DNA of 64,000 nt, taken from Oceanimonas sp. GK1. Its GTDB lineage: Bacteria; Pseudomonadota; Gammaproteobacteria; Enterobacterales; Aeromonadaceae. The stretch spans positions 1,877,001 to 1,941,000 of the forward strand of contig NC_016745.1 in NCBI RefSeq assembly GCF_000243075.1, read 5' to 3'. The notes beneath the pieces were generated by a model. That model saw nothing but the letters and a program-made list of their open reading frames with translations. It did no database searches and was not told where the DNA came from. Both the position numbers and the translations under genes were made by a program. This document shows, piece by piece, positions 7,948-16,801 of the stretch; position 1 is the stretch's first letter, and each line of letters begins with the position of its first letter.

Positions 7948-8991
7948 TTACGGCGCCGGTGCCGGGGTGGGGGCGATTTCCACGCCCGACTCGTCGAAGG
8001 AGGCATAGGCGCGGTATTCGCCCACGGCGTAGCCTTCCATGCGCCAGTACTGGCTCTCGAAGCCCTTGCGGTCCTGGTTGTGGGCCGCGCTGCGCTGGCG
8101 GGTGCCGCGCTGGGTGTAGAGGTGCAGGTTGGCCGGAATGGTCACCACCATGCGCTTGCCCGGGAAGAAGGGCGGGGTAATGGCACGGCGGCCGGCAACG
8201 CTGGTGGCCAGCTGCTGAGCGGCGATCTGCTCGGTGGGCTTGTCGGCCTGTTGATACAACCGGCCCTGGGCGGCAGCCACCAGATCGGCACCCACCATCA
8301 CGGTCAGGCGCGGGTCGTTGCGAAACGCCGGGTCAATGGTGCTGTTGATGAGGTCGGAGGCCATGGCGTCCAGGGTGTTGTAATCGCCGTTACCGTCGGG
8401 GTCGAAATACACCTTGCTCTGGGCCGAGCCGATGATCTGGGAGCCACCGTTCCACTCGCGCACCAGCTGCTGCCAGCCCTTGTTCACGTCCTGGCCCAAG
8501 GGGTTGGCTTCCGGATCGGTGTTGGTGGCAATGGAGGTACCGTTGAAGCCCACGCGGATCATGTCCAGCGCAAAGCTGCGGTTGATGAACTCGTTCACCA
8601 GGCGCAGAAACTCGCCTTCGTTGCCGGCGTTGGCCCATACCGCCAGAGTGGCCCAGGACAGCAGGGCGCCGGAGTCGGTTTCGGTCAGCTCGTAGTTGTG
8701 GCCACCCACACCCACTGCCTTGATGAAGCGGCCCGAGGCCTTGCGCCCCGAGTGGATGCTGCCAATGCCCACGTCCACCACCTGGCCCTTGATCTGGTCC
8801 ACGTCGGCCAGGGTGATCATGCGCAGGAAGTCGGCGGACTCCAGCAGGGCGGCGCGCAGGCGGGTTTCCTGCGGGCCGGTGACGGAGAACTGCTGCTCCA
8901 GCTTGCTGGTATCAATGCCATAGGCCTGAGCCAGTCTGGCACTGTATTTGTCCAGCAAGGCGGCGGCTTGAGGGGTGAGGATCATGCTCAT
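7948..8991 (-). CDS. Major capsid protein (P2 gpN family)
   Basis: A 347-residue protein with P2-family capsid signatures: LTPQAAALLDKYSARLAQAYG at the N-terminus, VDVGIGSIHSGRKASGRF, and FPGKRMVVTIPANLHLYTQR. It assembles the T=7-type procapsid with the O protein. The ATG at 8991 has a GGAGCCGAC ribosome site; an in-frame ATG two codons later is an alternative. It follows the scaffold gene by 9 bases. Length matches the family (about 340-360). Confidence 0.93.
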   Translation of the reverse strand: MSMILTPQAAALLDKYSARLAQAYGIDTSKLEQQFSVTGPQETRLRAALLESADFLRMITLADVDQIKGQVVDVGIGSIHSGRKASGRFIKAVGVGGHNYELTETDSGALLSWATLAVWANAGNEGEFLRLVNEFINRSFALDMIRVGFNGTSIATNTDPEANPLGQDVNKGWQQLVREWNGGSQIIGSAQSKVYFDPDGNGDYNTLDAMASDLINSTIDPAFRNDPRLTVMVGADLVAAAQGRLYQQADKPTEQIAAQQLATSVAGRRAITPPFFPGKRMVVTIPANLHLYTQRGTRQRSAAHNQDRKGFESQYWRMEGYAVGEYRAYASFDESGVEIAPTPAPAP

Positions 8992-9000
8992 GTCGGCTCC

Positions 9001-9885
9001 TTACACCACGTGATAGTTGTCGCCGCCGGCGGGAGCGCCGGAGGGAATCTGGCCGGGCTGCTCTTTCAGCAGGCTGGAGAATTGGGTTTCCAGCTCGCCC
9101 TGCTTGGCTGCCACGCCTTTAACGGCGGTCAGCAGCTCGCTGAATTGCTCAGCGGTCACGCCGGTGGCGGCGGGCTCGGTCTTGGTCGGCTCGGGCTCGT
9201 TGGCCGGGGCGGACTCTTCTTTTTTGCTGAAGGTTTCGAGCTTGCCTTCAAGCTCGGTCTGCTTGTCGGCAATGCCGCCAATCAGGCCTTTCAGCTCGTT
9301 GAACTGTTTTTCGTCCATTGCTGGATCCTCGGGGGTGGTTGCGTGAGGGGCTGGGGGCTCTTCCTGGGTTTTGAACCAGGCCATGAACTTCTTGAACATG
9401 CCTTCTTCCCGGCCTTGTTCGGCAAAAGCATTCAGGTTCAGGTCTTCGCTCTGGCCAATAAAACGGGGTTCATCCGGCTTCTTGGCACTGAATTGCATCT
9501 GGGTGGTACCGGTGCTGGCCGGGCGGTCGGTCACGCCCAGGCCGCCCAGGTAGAACTTGCCGCTCTCTGCAAAGTCGGCTTTGGGTTCGATGCTGCAGAA
9601 CTGGTACTGGCCAATCTGATTCCAGTAGATGAGATCCCGAGTCGGACGCAGCACGGCGAACAGCTTCATCTTGCCGTCCACTGCTTCGGCCTTGAGCGCT
9701 TCAACGGTGCCGGCGTTATTGCCGTAGTGGTTGTGGTCGGGCCAAATCAGGGCGCAGTAATGTTCCGGGTCATAGGACTCGGCCATCTCGGTCAATATCT
9801 CGCGGGAGATATAGCGCCCGTCAATGCTGTTGCCTTCGGTGGCAATGCAAATCCAGCCTGTGCGTAACCGTGAATCGGGTTTCAT
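9001..9885 (-). CDS. Capsid scaffolding protein with serine protease (P2 gpO)
   Basis: A 294-residue GPO-family protein: an N-terminal autoprotease that processes capsid, portal and scaffold, and a C-terminal helical scaffolding part (from residue ~190, glutamate/lysine rich). Likely catalytic residues are Asp22, His51 (WPDHNHYG) and Ser98 (QFCSIEP), by analogy with the P2 triad. I chose the start at MKPDSRLRTGWICIATEGN (9885), which is the family N-terminus; an in-frame ATG at 9990 would add 35 unrelated residues and run into the palindrome of the divergent promoter region. It is the first gene of the leftward head operon. Confidence 0.92.
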   Translation of the reverse strand: MKPDSRLRTGWICIATEGNSIDGRYISREILTEMAESYDPEHYCALIWPDHNHYGNNAGTVEALKAEAVDGKMKLFAVLRPTRDLIYWNQIGQYQFCSIEPKADFAESGKFYLGGLGVTDRPASTGTTQMQFSAKKPDEPRFIGQSEDLNLNAFAEQGREEGMFKKFMAWFKTQEEPPAPHATTPEDPAMDEKQFNELKGLIGGIADKQTELEGKLETFSKKEESAPANEPEPTKTEPAATGVTAEQFSELLTAVKGVAAKQGELETQFSSLLKEQPGQIPSGAPAGGDNYHVV

Positions 9886-9960
9886 GTGCCTGCTCGTGTT
9901 CTGTGATGGCGACAGGCTAGGGCTTGGCGAGGGCAATTTCATCCAGTGACGTTCCGCCCG

Positions 9961-9985
9961 ATTCCGATTTTCAGAAAATCGGAAT
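9961..9985. promoter_or_regulatory. 25-bp near-perfect palindrome between divergent O and P operons
   Basis: Two 12-base arms (ATTCCGATTTTC and its complement) flank a single A at 9973. The downstream half GGAATTTC is repeated at 9991-9998. The site lies in the 176-base gap between the leftward O operon and the rightward P-Q operon. A possible -10 (TATGAT, 10027-10032) lacks a recognisable -35, as expected for an activator-dependent late promoter; the palindrome centre would be near -65. A binding site for the Ogr-like activator (12956-13210) or another regulator is likely but unproven. Confidence 0.6.
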
Positions 9986-10061
9986 TTCACGGAATTTCAA
10001 CGGGATAGCCGACGTTTTTGGGTGGGTATGATGGCCGCATTGATCACTACCACGGAATGCC

Positions 10062-11885
10062 ATGGCCTACACCGAAGAAATCCGCAACGCTGCCAAGGGG
10101 CTGTATTTAAAGCGCTGGCTGCCCCGGGAAATTGCCCAGGAGCTGGGCCTGAACTCGGCGCGGGTGGTCTATCAGTGGGTGGAGAAATACGCCTGGGATT
10201 CGCTGCTGTCGGAAATTCAGCTGGAAGACGCCATTGCCTTGCGGGTGCAGCTGCTGCTGAACCGGGAGAAAAAGAGCCAGGCCGAGCTGGACGAACTCGA
10301 TCGGCTGATCAGCCAGCATGTGCGGCTGAAGAAAGAGCTGCTGCAGCTGCGCGAAAAGGAAGTGGGGCTGAAGGAGCGGGAAGCGGCCATTGAGGCCGGG
10401 GTACCCGCCGACGAACTGCCGGAGCCACGGCGCGGCCGCAAGGGCGGCGGCCAGGCCAGGGGCGGCAAGGGCAAGAAGGGAAAGGCGCCCAAGAACAACG
10501 TGGGCGAGTTGTTGCCGGAAGACTTTCAGCCGTTCCTGGATACGCTGTTCGGCTATCAGCTGCGCTGCCGCGAGGCCATGCACGACCCGGAGGTGCCGCG
10601 CACCCGCAACATATTAAAGTCGCGCCAGATTGGCATGACCTACTATTTCGCCGGCGAAGCGCTGGAAGACGCGGCCCTGACCGGCGGCAACCAGATATTC
10701 CTGTCGGCCACCCGGGCCCAGGCAGAGGTGTTCCGCTCCTACATCATCAAGATCGCCCAGGAGTTCCTGGGCGTGGAGCTGTCGGGCAACCCGATAATCT
10801 TAAGCAACGGTGCCGAGCTGCACTTTCTCTCCACCAACTCCAACAGCGCCCAGTCGCGCAGCGGCAACGTCTACATCGACGAATATTTCTGGATCCCGGG
10901 GTTTACCAAGCTCTCCAACGTGGCCTCGGCCATGGCCACCCAAAGCCGGTGGCGTAAAACCTATTTCTCCACGCCCTCGGCCAAGTCGCACCCGGGCTAC
11001 GGCTTCTGGACCGGCGACACCTGGAAAGACGGCAAGGACAGTCGCAAGGACGTGGAATTCCCCTCCTTCGACGATTACCGCGACGGCGGCCGGGTGTGCC
11101 CGGACCGGCAGTGGCGCTATGCCATTACCGTGGAAGACGCGGTGGCCAGCGGCTGCAACCTGATCAACGTGATTGAGCTGCGGGACGAATACGCCGACGA
11201 GGTGTTTCGCAATCTGTTCATGTGCGAGTTCGTGGACGACGAAGCCAGCGTGTTCAAGTTTGGCCAGCTGGAAGGCTGCGGGGTGGACACCGAACTGTGG
11301 GAAGACTTCGACCCACGCGCGGCCCGGCCGTTCGGCACCCGGGAAGTGTGGCTGGGCTATGACCCCAGCCGCACCCGCGACAACGCCACCCTGGTGGTGC
11401 TGGCCCCGCCGCTGGTCGCCGGCGAGCCGTTTCGGGTGCTGGAAAAGCACCACTGGCGGGGGCTGAACTTTCAGCACCATGTGGCGGAGATCGCCAAGCT
11501 GTTCAAGCGCTACCGGGTAACCTACATCGGCGTGGACATTACCGGCATTGGCGCCGGGGTGTTCGACCTGCTCAAAACCAAGTACCCCCGCGAAGCCCAC
11601 GCCATTCACTACTCGGTGGAAAGCAAAAACCGCCTGGTGCTGAAGATGATCGACGTGGTGGAGGCGGGGCGCATCAGCTGGGACCGGGAGCACAAAGACA
11701 TTCCGCTGGCCTTTATGGCCATCAAGCGCACCACCACCGGCAGCGGCAACGCCATGACCTTCAAGGCCGGGCGGGACGCCACCACCGGCCACGCCGACGC
11801 CTTTTTTGCCATTTCCCACGCGGTGATCAACGAGCCGCTGGATCACTCCAATCAACGCACTTCAACCTGGGCCATTCAAGCATGA
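10062..11885 (+). CDS. Terminase ATPase subunit (P2 gpP, large subunit)
   Basis: A 607-residue protein. An N-terminal helix-turn-helix-like section ([20 protein letters not shown], gpP DNA-binding) is followed by a basic linker, an ATPase part around [19 protein letters not shown] (residues ~185-203), and a nuclease-like C-terminal part with acidic motifs [20 protein letters not shown] and [17 protein letters not shown]. It pumps DNA into procapsids at the portal. Transcribed divergently from gene O, as in P2. Its end overlaps the portal gene start by four bases (ATGA). Confidence 0.93.
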   Translation: MAYTEEIRNAAKGLYLKRWLPREIAQELGLNSARVVYQWVEKYAWDSLLSEIQLEDAIALRVQLLLNREKKSQAELDELDRLISQHVRLKKELLQLREKEVGLKEREAAIEAGVPADELPEPRRGRKGGGQARGGKGKKGKAPKNNVGELLPEDFQPFLDTLFGYQLRCREAMHDPEVPRTRNILKSRQIGMTYYFAGEALEDAALTGGNQIFLSATRAQAEVFRSYIIKIAQEFLGVELSGNPIILSNGAELHFLSTNSNSAQSRSGNVYIDEYFWIPGFTKLSNVASAMATQSRWRKTYFSTPSAKSHPGYGFWTGDTWKDGKDSRKDVEFPSFDDYRDGGRVCPDRQWRYAITVEDAVASGCNLINVIELRDEYADEVFRNLFMCEFVDDEASVFKFGQLEGCGVDTELWEDFDPRAARPFGTREVWLGYDPSRTRDNATLVVLAPPLVAGEPFRVLEKHHWRGLNFQHHVAEIAKLFKRYRVTYIGVDITGIGAGVFDLLKTKYPREAHAIHYSVESKNRLVLKMIDVVEAGRISWDREHKDIPLAFMAIKRTTTGSGNAMTFKAGRDATTGHADAFFAISHAVINEPLDHSNQRTSTWAIQA

Positions 11886-12871
11886 GCGCACCCAACCCAT
11901 CCAAAGACCTGGTCGCCTTCAGCTTCGGCGAGCCGGAGGCCATAGAGCCCAACCGCTGGCTGACCGATTACGCCGAGCTGTTTTACGACCATTACGCCGA
12001 CTACTGGAGCACGCCCATCAGCCGCCAGGGCCTGGCCCAGATCGCCAACACCAACGCCCACCACGGGGCGCTGATTTACGCCCGCCGCAACATGGTGGCC
12101 GGCCGCTTCAAGGGCGGCGCCGGCCTCAAGCGCCGGCAGATGCAGGCCTTTGTGCACGACCTTATTCAGTTCGGCGACGCCGCCTTTTTGAAGGTGCGCA
12201 ACGGCCTGGGCCGGGTGGTGCGGTTGCACCCGCTGCCGTCCATGTATCTGCGCCGGCACCAGAGCGGCGACTTTCGGCTGCTGCGGGCCAACAACGAGCA
12301 ACTGCACTACCGGCAGGAGGACGTGATCTACCTGTCTCAGTACGACCCGCGGCAGCAGATTTACGGCCTGCCGGATTACCTGGGCGGCATTCAGTCGGCG
12401 CTGCTGAACCGGGACGCCACCCTGTTCAGGCGCAGGTACTACCAGAACGGGGCCCACATGGGCTTTATCTTCTACGCCACGGACCCCAACCTGAGCGAGA
12501 GTCAGGAGGAAGAGCTGAAGGCCAAAATCCAGAGCTCCAAGGGGGTGGGGAATTTCCGCAGCCTGTTTATCAACATACCCAACGGCAACCCGGACGGGGT
12601 GAAGCTGATCCCGGTGGGGGACATTGCCACCAAGGACGACTTTGACCGCATCAAGAACATCAGCGCCCAGGACGTGCTCACGGCGCACCGTTTCCCGCCG
12701 GGGCAGGCGGGCATCATTCCCAGCAACGCCGCCGGCCTGGGAGACCCGGAAAAGACCGACATTGTGTATACCCGCAACGAGGTGTTGCCGCTGTGCGAGC
12801 TGATCGCCGACGAGGTGAACTCGGACCCGGACATTCCGGCCCGGCTGGCCCTGGATTTTGCGCTGGAATGA
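11882..12871 (+). CDS. Phage portal protein (P2 gpQ, PBSX type)
   Basis: A 329-residue portal protein of the P2/PBSX type. Recognisable stretches are [20 protein letters not shown] near residue 41, [38 protein letters not shown] and [12 protein letters not shown]. Portals form the dodecameric vertex channel for DNA entry and tail attachment. The gene overlaps the terminase gene (ATGA), mirroring the P-Q order of P2. Confidence 0.93.
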   Translation: MSAPNPSKDLVAFSFGEPEAIEPNRWLTDYAELFYDHYADYWSTPISRQGLAQIANTNAHHGALIYARRNMVAGRFKGGAGLKRRQMQAFVHDLIQFGDAAFLKVRNGLGRVVRLHPLPSMYLRRHQSGDFRLLRANNEQLHYRQEDVIYLSQYDPRQQIYGLPDYLGGIQSALLNRDATLFRRRYYQNGAHMGFIFYATDPNLSESQEEELKAKIQSSKGVGNFRSLFINIPNGNPDGVKLIPVGDIATKDDFDRIKNISAQDVLTAHRFPPGQAGIIPSNAAGLGDPEKTDIVYTRNEVLPLCELIADEVNSDPDIPARLALDFALE

Positions 12872-12955
12872 CTGGATGAAAATACAGTGGTTTGGGTGCC
12901 ATGCGCGGCCGGATGATTTATCATGGGTGCATGTTTAATCGGGGGGAATTTACAG

Positions 12956-13210
12956 ATGCGCGTTTACTGCAGAGAGTGCGGCAGCAAGGGCCGGATCACA
13001 AAAACCAACCGCCTGAGCCGGGACTACACCGAACTGTATTGCCAGTGCAATGAGGCCGAGTGTGGCCACACCTGGGTGGCCAGTGTGGGTTACCGGCACA
13101 CGCTGAACCCCAGCGCCAAAACCACCAGCCAGATGGCATTTCACCTGGTAAGGGCGCTGCCGCCGGGGGCACAAAAAGACTTACTGAGGGAGCTGGAAGG
13201 GGCGCGCTAA
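12956..13210 (+). CDS. Ogr/Delta-like zinc-finger late transcription activator
   Basis: An 84-residue protein with the Ogr/Delta zinc-finger pattern: MRVYCRECGSKGRITKTNRL, then CQCNEAECGHTW, giving the paired cysteines around residues 5, 8, 30 and 35. Ogr proteins bind upstream of P2-type late promoters and contact the alpha subunit of RNA polymerase. The start at 12956 has a GGGGGGAAT ribosome site; an ATG 33 bases upstream is less likely. It is downstream of P and Q and is followed at once by a terminator. Probable target sites include the palindrome at 9961-9985. Confidence 0.88.
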   Translation: MRVYCRECGSKGRITKTNRLSRDYTELYCQCNEAECGHTWVASVGYRHTLNPSAKTTSQMAFHLVRALPPGAQKDLLRELEGAR

Positions 13211-13222
13211 GCGCCCTTTTTT
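13200..13222 (+). terminator. Rho-independent terminator after the Ogr-like gene
   Basis: A 6-bp GC stem (GGGCGC / GCGCCC) with a GCTAA loop is followed by six T residues. The stem includes the stop codon of the Ogr-like gene. It insulates the phage late genes from the AT-rich cargo block that begins immediately after it. Confidence 0.9.
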
Positions 13223-13229
13223 ATTGAAT

Positions 13230-14300
13230 TCAATTCTTCGTACTATAGGTAATTTCACCAATCACTTGTGATTTAGGAAGACTCACGATTGAGTTATCAT
13301 TTGTCTTTATAATAAAGTTTTCATTCGTTGGTACTATCACGCTTTTATAACTTATCGTGAAGAGACTGGATGGCTTGTATTCTTCTGACACTGAAGATAA
13401 TGATAGCTCATCTCGTATTTTTTTTGAGATGATTATTTTTTTGTTCTCATTGATCATTAGTGCATCTCTAAATACCTTGTCATTATCGTCAAAGTGAATT
13501 TTTCCCACCATCATTGAAATTAATAATGAAACTGTTACATATGCAGTGACTTTTTTATTGGAGATTATATATATGTAGTTAACTGCATATATGATGATAG
13601 TTATTACTAAGATGGCAAGAATGAAATAGTACCCACCCAGGACGCTTTCAACTTTTTCCGATTTTGGTACGTAGGCTATTAATAAGAAAATTGAGAATAC
13701 ATTTACTGAAATCAAAAAAAAGAATAAGGCGTGTGTCCACCAGTTTTTTATAAGAGGACCACTAAATGAAAAGTAAGAGTTAAGGTATTTACTAAAGGGT
13801 ATTCTTTTGTTCTTTTCAAAAACCCAAAGGCTTATGATTGAACTTGCAATGGATATTGTAATTAACGCTACAGTTATAATTGCCTTTCCATATTCAACTC
13901 TGAATAGTGGTGTCATGGCGATAGCTACAACTAAAAGGGATGAATAAAAGAAATTTAAAATTTTGACTTCTAATTTGTTTCCGTTTTCGTGGTGGTGTTT
14001 TAGATGTTCATAAAGGCTTTTCTTGCCTATTTTAAACTCCTGTTTAAATATAAAGTTACAAGAGAATATAACGCCAGATAAAAGCATTAATATACCTATG
14101 TATATAGAGGAGGCTATTAGCATGCTAGGTGTGGATATTACTTCAATAAAATATGTATTTACATTATTTTTTGAAAGGTAAACATACATAAGTAAACTGC
14201 CAAGAACTATTGATATAGGAGTGGCAGCCCCAAAGAATACACCTATATTTTTCAAAGGTTCTATAGGGTTGTTGTTTTTTTCATCCGTGCTCATAATCAT
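13230..14300 (-). CDS. Unrecognised 7-TM membrane protein, prophage cargo
   Basis: A 356-residue protein with about seven membrane segments: residues ~20-40, 58-82, 112-132, 140-160, 195-217, 230-255 and 260-278. A soluble C-terminal domain of about 75 residues follows, rich in charged and beta-prone residues. No family is recognised. The gene is strongly AT-rich, unlike the phage backbone. It starts 8 bases after the RES toxin gene on the same strand, so it is probably the third gene of the Xre-RES operon. A second ATG lies two codons downstream of the chosen start. A defence or immunity-related role is plausible from the location only. Confidence 0.75.
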   Translation of the reverse strand: MIMSTDEKNNNPIEPLKNIGVFFGAATPISIVLGSLLMYVYLSKNNVNTYFIEVISTPSMLIASSIYIGILMLLSGVIFSCNFIFKQEFKIGKKSLYEHLKHHHENGNKLEVKILNFFYSSLLVVAIAMTPLFRVEYGKAIITVALITISIASSIISLWVFEKNKRIPFSKYLNSYFSFSGPLIKNWWTHALFFFLISVNVFSIFLLIAYVPKSEKVESVLGGYYFILAILVITIIIYAVNYIYIISNKKVTAYVTVSLLISMMVGKIHFDDNDKVFRDALMINENKKIIISKKIRDELSLSSVSEEYKPSSLFTISYKSVIVPTNENFIIKTNDNSIVSLPKSQVIGEITYSTKN

Positions 14301-14308
14301 CTCTATTT

Positions 14309-14998
14309 TTATTTGTGTAATTTTACTTCAAGTACGTTTGTTATTGCATTGCCATTCCAACAGTATTCAAAGTGCTTGGCCTGGCAGATTTCCGTGATCA
14401 GCCTGGGTCTGAACAGCACGAAGCAATCATGGCCGGCATGCCTGACCGAACGATACATCAATCCATCTTTACCATTACTACGTTGCTCGCTGGCGAAGGC
14501 CTGGCTGTGGCTGTAGTCGGTGGGATGATAGAGGTTGGATGAAAGGTGCTGTTGGTCGGTAATGTCTACCAGATCCGCAGTGAAGCGGGCGAACAGTGAG
14601 CGCATTTGAATGCGCTGTGCGGGCTCTTTGGTGTAACTGTAAAGCCGTTCCTGGTGGTAGATGGTTTCTTTTATTGCCGTGTCCAGGGAAGGGGCGCAGT
14701 AATAACCACCAAAGTCTCCGGTAGTGAAACGCGCTCCCTCCGGATTGATATGGGTGAACGCGGCCATGGCGTAACTGGCGTGGGGGACTCCCACCAGCCA
14801 ATCTTCCTTGGGCACCAGGTTCAGATCACCAGCCTGCTCCAGCAGTCGCGGGTTGGTCATGGCCTCCACGGCGTACACGGCTTCCAGTTCGTCGACCGAG
14901 GCCACGTCTTCGTACAGGTCGATGGGCGGATACTTGCTCGGGATCAGCCGGTAGCACTCTTGCCCCTGCAATTTGGTAATCTCAAGCTCTTCGCTCAC
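14309..14998 (-). CDS. RES-domain toxin of a Xre-RES toxin-antitoxin pair
   Basis: A 229-residue RES-domain protein. RES toxins degrade NAD+ (phosphorolysis or hydrolysis) and arrest growth. Typical stretches are ECYRLIPSKYPPIDLYEDV at the N-terminus (Arg), FGGYYCAPSLDTAIKETIYH (the Tyr and Glu of the active site region) and the later Ser near SSNLYHPTDYSHSQAFASEQ. The ATG overlaps the antitoxin stop (ATGA), the usual arrangement for antitoxin-first type II pairs. Length is normal for the family. Confidence 0.87.
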   Translation of the reverse strand: MSEELEITKLQGQECYRLIPSKYPPIDLYEDVASVDELEAVYAVEAMTNPRLLEQAGDLNLVPKEDWLVGVPHASYAMAAFTHINPEGARFTTGDFGGYYCAPSLDTAIKETIYHQERLYSYTKEPAQRIQMRSLFARFTADLVDITDQQHLSSNLYHPTDYSHSQAFASEQRSNGKDGLMYRSVRHAGHDCFVLFRPRLITEICQAKHFEYCWNGNAITNVLEVKLHK

Positions 14999-15399
14999 GC
15001 CGTTCCTCCGCGCCAGGCACTCAGCCGTTTGGATACCTCGTACAGATCCGCCACCTTGCCACCCATCATCACGTCCATGGCGCTTCTGCCTGCGAAGAAG
15101 GGATGCTGGTTGGGTTTGCGCACCCAGCCATACACGCTGTCTTCGGCAGTGAACAGAATGCGCAGGCTCTTGTGGATGTTAAGGATGTAGCTCATCCGCT
15201 CCAGGGTGTCCGGGCTTAGACGAAGTCCGCCATGTGCCGCCTTGTACTTGTTCAATGTTGAACGTGAGTTAATGCCCAGCAGGGCCAACTGCTCTTTGGT
15301 GTCACAGTCCCATTTATCCAGGATCCGGAACACGACCGGGAGCGCCTTGCTGTGGTCAACGCCATGATTTCCTTGGGCCGGTAACGCTTGAGACATCAT
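14995..15399 (-). CDS. Xre/MbcA/ParS-type antitoxin of the RES pair
   Basis: A 134-residue protein with an N-terminal helix-turn-helix part (VFRILDKWDCDTKEQLALLG, then STLNKYKAAHGGLRLSPDTL) and a C-terminal toxin-binding domain of the MbcA/ParS/Xre type (PNQHPFFAGRSAMDVMMGGK, ending in the Ser-Ala-Trp-Arg-Gly-Gly motif). It should neutralise the RES toxin and repress the operon. The start at 15399 has a perfect AGGAGG site seven bases upstream; the longer in-frame extension lacks one. A 14-bp palindrome lies upstream. Confidence 0.85.
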   Translation of the reverse strand: MMSQALPAQGNHGVDHSKALPVVFRILDKWDCDTKEQLALLGINSRSTLNKYKAAHGGLRLSPDTLERMSYILNIHKSLRILFTAEDSVYGWVRKPNQHPFFAGRSAMDVMMGGKVADLYEVSKRLSAWRGGTA

Positions 15400-15465
15400 A
15401 CCACCCTCCTGTATGCGTAGCGCCCTGGGAGGATCCCGGGGCGCTGTGGTGTTGGTCAATTTAGG

Positions 15466-15479
15466 TTTACTTTAGTAAA
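15466..15479 (-). promoter_or_regulatory. Palindromic operator in the Xre-RES promoter
   Basis: A perfect 14-bp palindrome (TTTACT-TT-AGTAAA) sits about 70 bases upstream of the antitoxin start. On the minus strand a -35-like TGGACA and a -10-like TAAATT with an 18-base spacer bracket it, so binding would block the promoter. It is the natural candidate for antitoxin autorepression. Confidence 0.6.
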
Positions 15480-15649
15480 TTTGTCCATAAATGAACAGTC
15501 TTGTTTTGCTGTGACATATCACGATTCTGGAGGGCACTTGCTGCATTACTGGCTACTTATTACGGTATATTGGCACTAAACATGGGTTTGCATTAAGATT
15601 GACTCAATGGTTTCTATAACCATAAGTTGCTGATTTTTATAGGTGAAAA

Positions 15650-15829
15650 ATGCTTAAGACCCACAAGGCCCGTGTGAGGTGCTTCAAGACCCCGCTGCAG
15701 CGGAAGGCCGAGCGTACACCTGAGCTTGTCTCCCAGGTACCTGAGTACGTTCTCGACACTCTTGCCGAGCAGTCCATGAAGGAGGTCCGAAACGGCAGCA
15801 AAGGGCCTTCTATTTTTGTTGAAATCTAA
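15650..15829 (+). CDS. Small basic protein of unknown function
   Basis: A 59-residue protein (MLKTHKARVRCFKTPLQRKA at the start, GPSIFVEI at the end). A fair ribosome site (AGGTGAAAA) precedes the ATG. The N-terminus is basic, the middle (VPEYVLDTLAEQSMKEV) is likely helical. It points opposite to the neighbouring TA operon and zinc-ribbon gene. No family is recognised; it is called a gene because of its ribosome site and balanced codon use, both weak evidence. Confidence 0.5.
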   Translation: MLKTHKARVRCFKTPLQRKAERTPELVSQVPEYVLDTLAEQSMKEVRNGSKGPSIFVEI

Positions 15830-15918
15830 AGCAAACCAATTCGCTGAGCATAATTGATTTGGTCATCTCATGCCTTTAGGCAATGGTGAAAAGGGCGCCT
15901 GGTGCGCCCCTGAAATGG

Positions 15919-16161
15919 TCAGCAGATGTCGGCTGGCTCTGAGTGTGGTTTGGTTTTGGATCTGCAGCCTGGGCACCAAGACTGCACTATGGTGCTGCCA
16001 TCTTCCATGGTCCTCATGCCAAAAGAGTCATAAGCATAAAAAACATGCTTGCCTTCATTGCTCGAACACTGAGGGCAACTCTTAACTTTTCCAGAAGGGT
16101 GATTTTCTATGGTGATGGAGTCATTCAATGGACGCTGACAACTCCCACAAGTACCTGACAT
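15919..16161 (-). CDS. Small double zinc-ribbon protein, unknown function
   Basis: An 80-residue protein with three CxxC pairs: CGSCQ near residue 4, CPQC near 34 and CPGC near 63. Such a pattern suggests two zinc-binding knuckles. No family is recognised. It is in the AT-richer cargo block between the TA pair and the orphan methyltransferase, on the same strand as the latter and 68 bases downstream of it. Confidence 0.6.
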   Translation of the reverse strand: MSGTCGSCQRPLNDSITIENHPSGKVKSCPQCSSNEGKHVFYAYDSFGMRTMEDGSTIVQSWCPGCRSKTKPHSEPADIC

Positions 16162-16229
16162 ATATTTATCTCCGTGTTAGTAGTTGTGAGAGGTCATGAT
16201 TAAACAGGTACAGTTTAATTTTTGTGCGA

Positions 16230-16757
16230 TTAATCACATAACAGGTGGCTCAGACCTTTGTCTATATTAAACCGGTTTCCTCTATCCCATATAAACCAGG
16301 CGTATTCGCAGCTATCTGAATTTCCGCCAACGAACCTTGGTCTGGGTACGATAATGGGTGATTTATCGGGAAACCCTACCTTTTGCCAGAATGGCACTCT
16401 CTTCTTACTACCCAGAAAGTTCACTCGCTGCAGGTAAGCCATGGTTCCGTTATCACTGAGCTCAGAAAGCGACTTCTCAATGAATGCTTCCGTCAAAGAA
16501 AAAGGCGGGTTGGTGATGATAATGTCCATCTTGCGTTGGAAAGACGTCGTCAAATAATCACGCCCCATTTCTATTTCTGCCCAGTGCTTCTGTGGCTCTG
16601 GCAACGCGATATGACTCCAGATAGCGTCAGTTCCCCGGCAAGGTTCAAGGAAGTGGTCGTTGTCTCTCACTTCAAGGCGAGAGAGCAGTGCTGATACAAC
16701 GGATTGCGGTGTTGGGTAAGACTCTCGTGGCAAAACATTGCCGTTGGTACTGCTCAT
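16230..16757 (-). CDS. Orphan DNA adenine methyltransferase-like protein
   Basis: A 175-residue class I methyltransferase. Motif I (FLEPCRGTDAI, residues 36-46) should bind S-adenosylmethionine and the catalytic motif IV is NPPF (83-86), as in N6-adenine enzymes. It is short and lacks an obvious target-recognition domain. No restriction enzyme gene is adjacent, so it is an orphan, as often found in phages (protection from host restriction or regulation). The cysteine and arginine in motif I (CRG instead of the common AGxG) make activity less certain. Confidence 0.75.
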   Translation of the reverse strand: MSSTNGNVLPRESYPTPQSVVSALLSRLEVRDNDHFLEPCRGTDAIWSHIALPEPQKHWAEIEMGRDYLTTSFQRKMDIIITNPPFSLTEAFIEKSLSELSDNGTMAYLQRVNFLGSKKRVPFWQKVGFPDKSPIIVPRPRFVGGNSDSCEYAWFIWDRGNRFNIDKGLSHLLCD

Positions 16758-16801
16758 AGCTATCTCCTTTTCGGGCAGGGATACTAAAACAAATCATGGG
16801 C

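Noticed and set aside
7837-9867. Long plus-strand reading frame of 676 codons
   Set aside because: It lies antisense to the capsid, scaffold and terminase small subunit genes, whose products are clearly recognisable.
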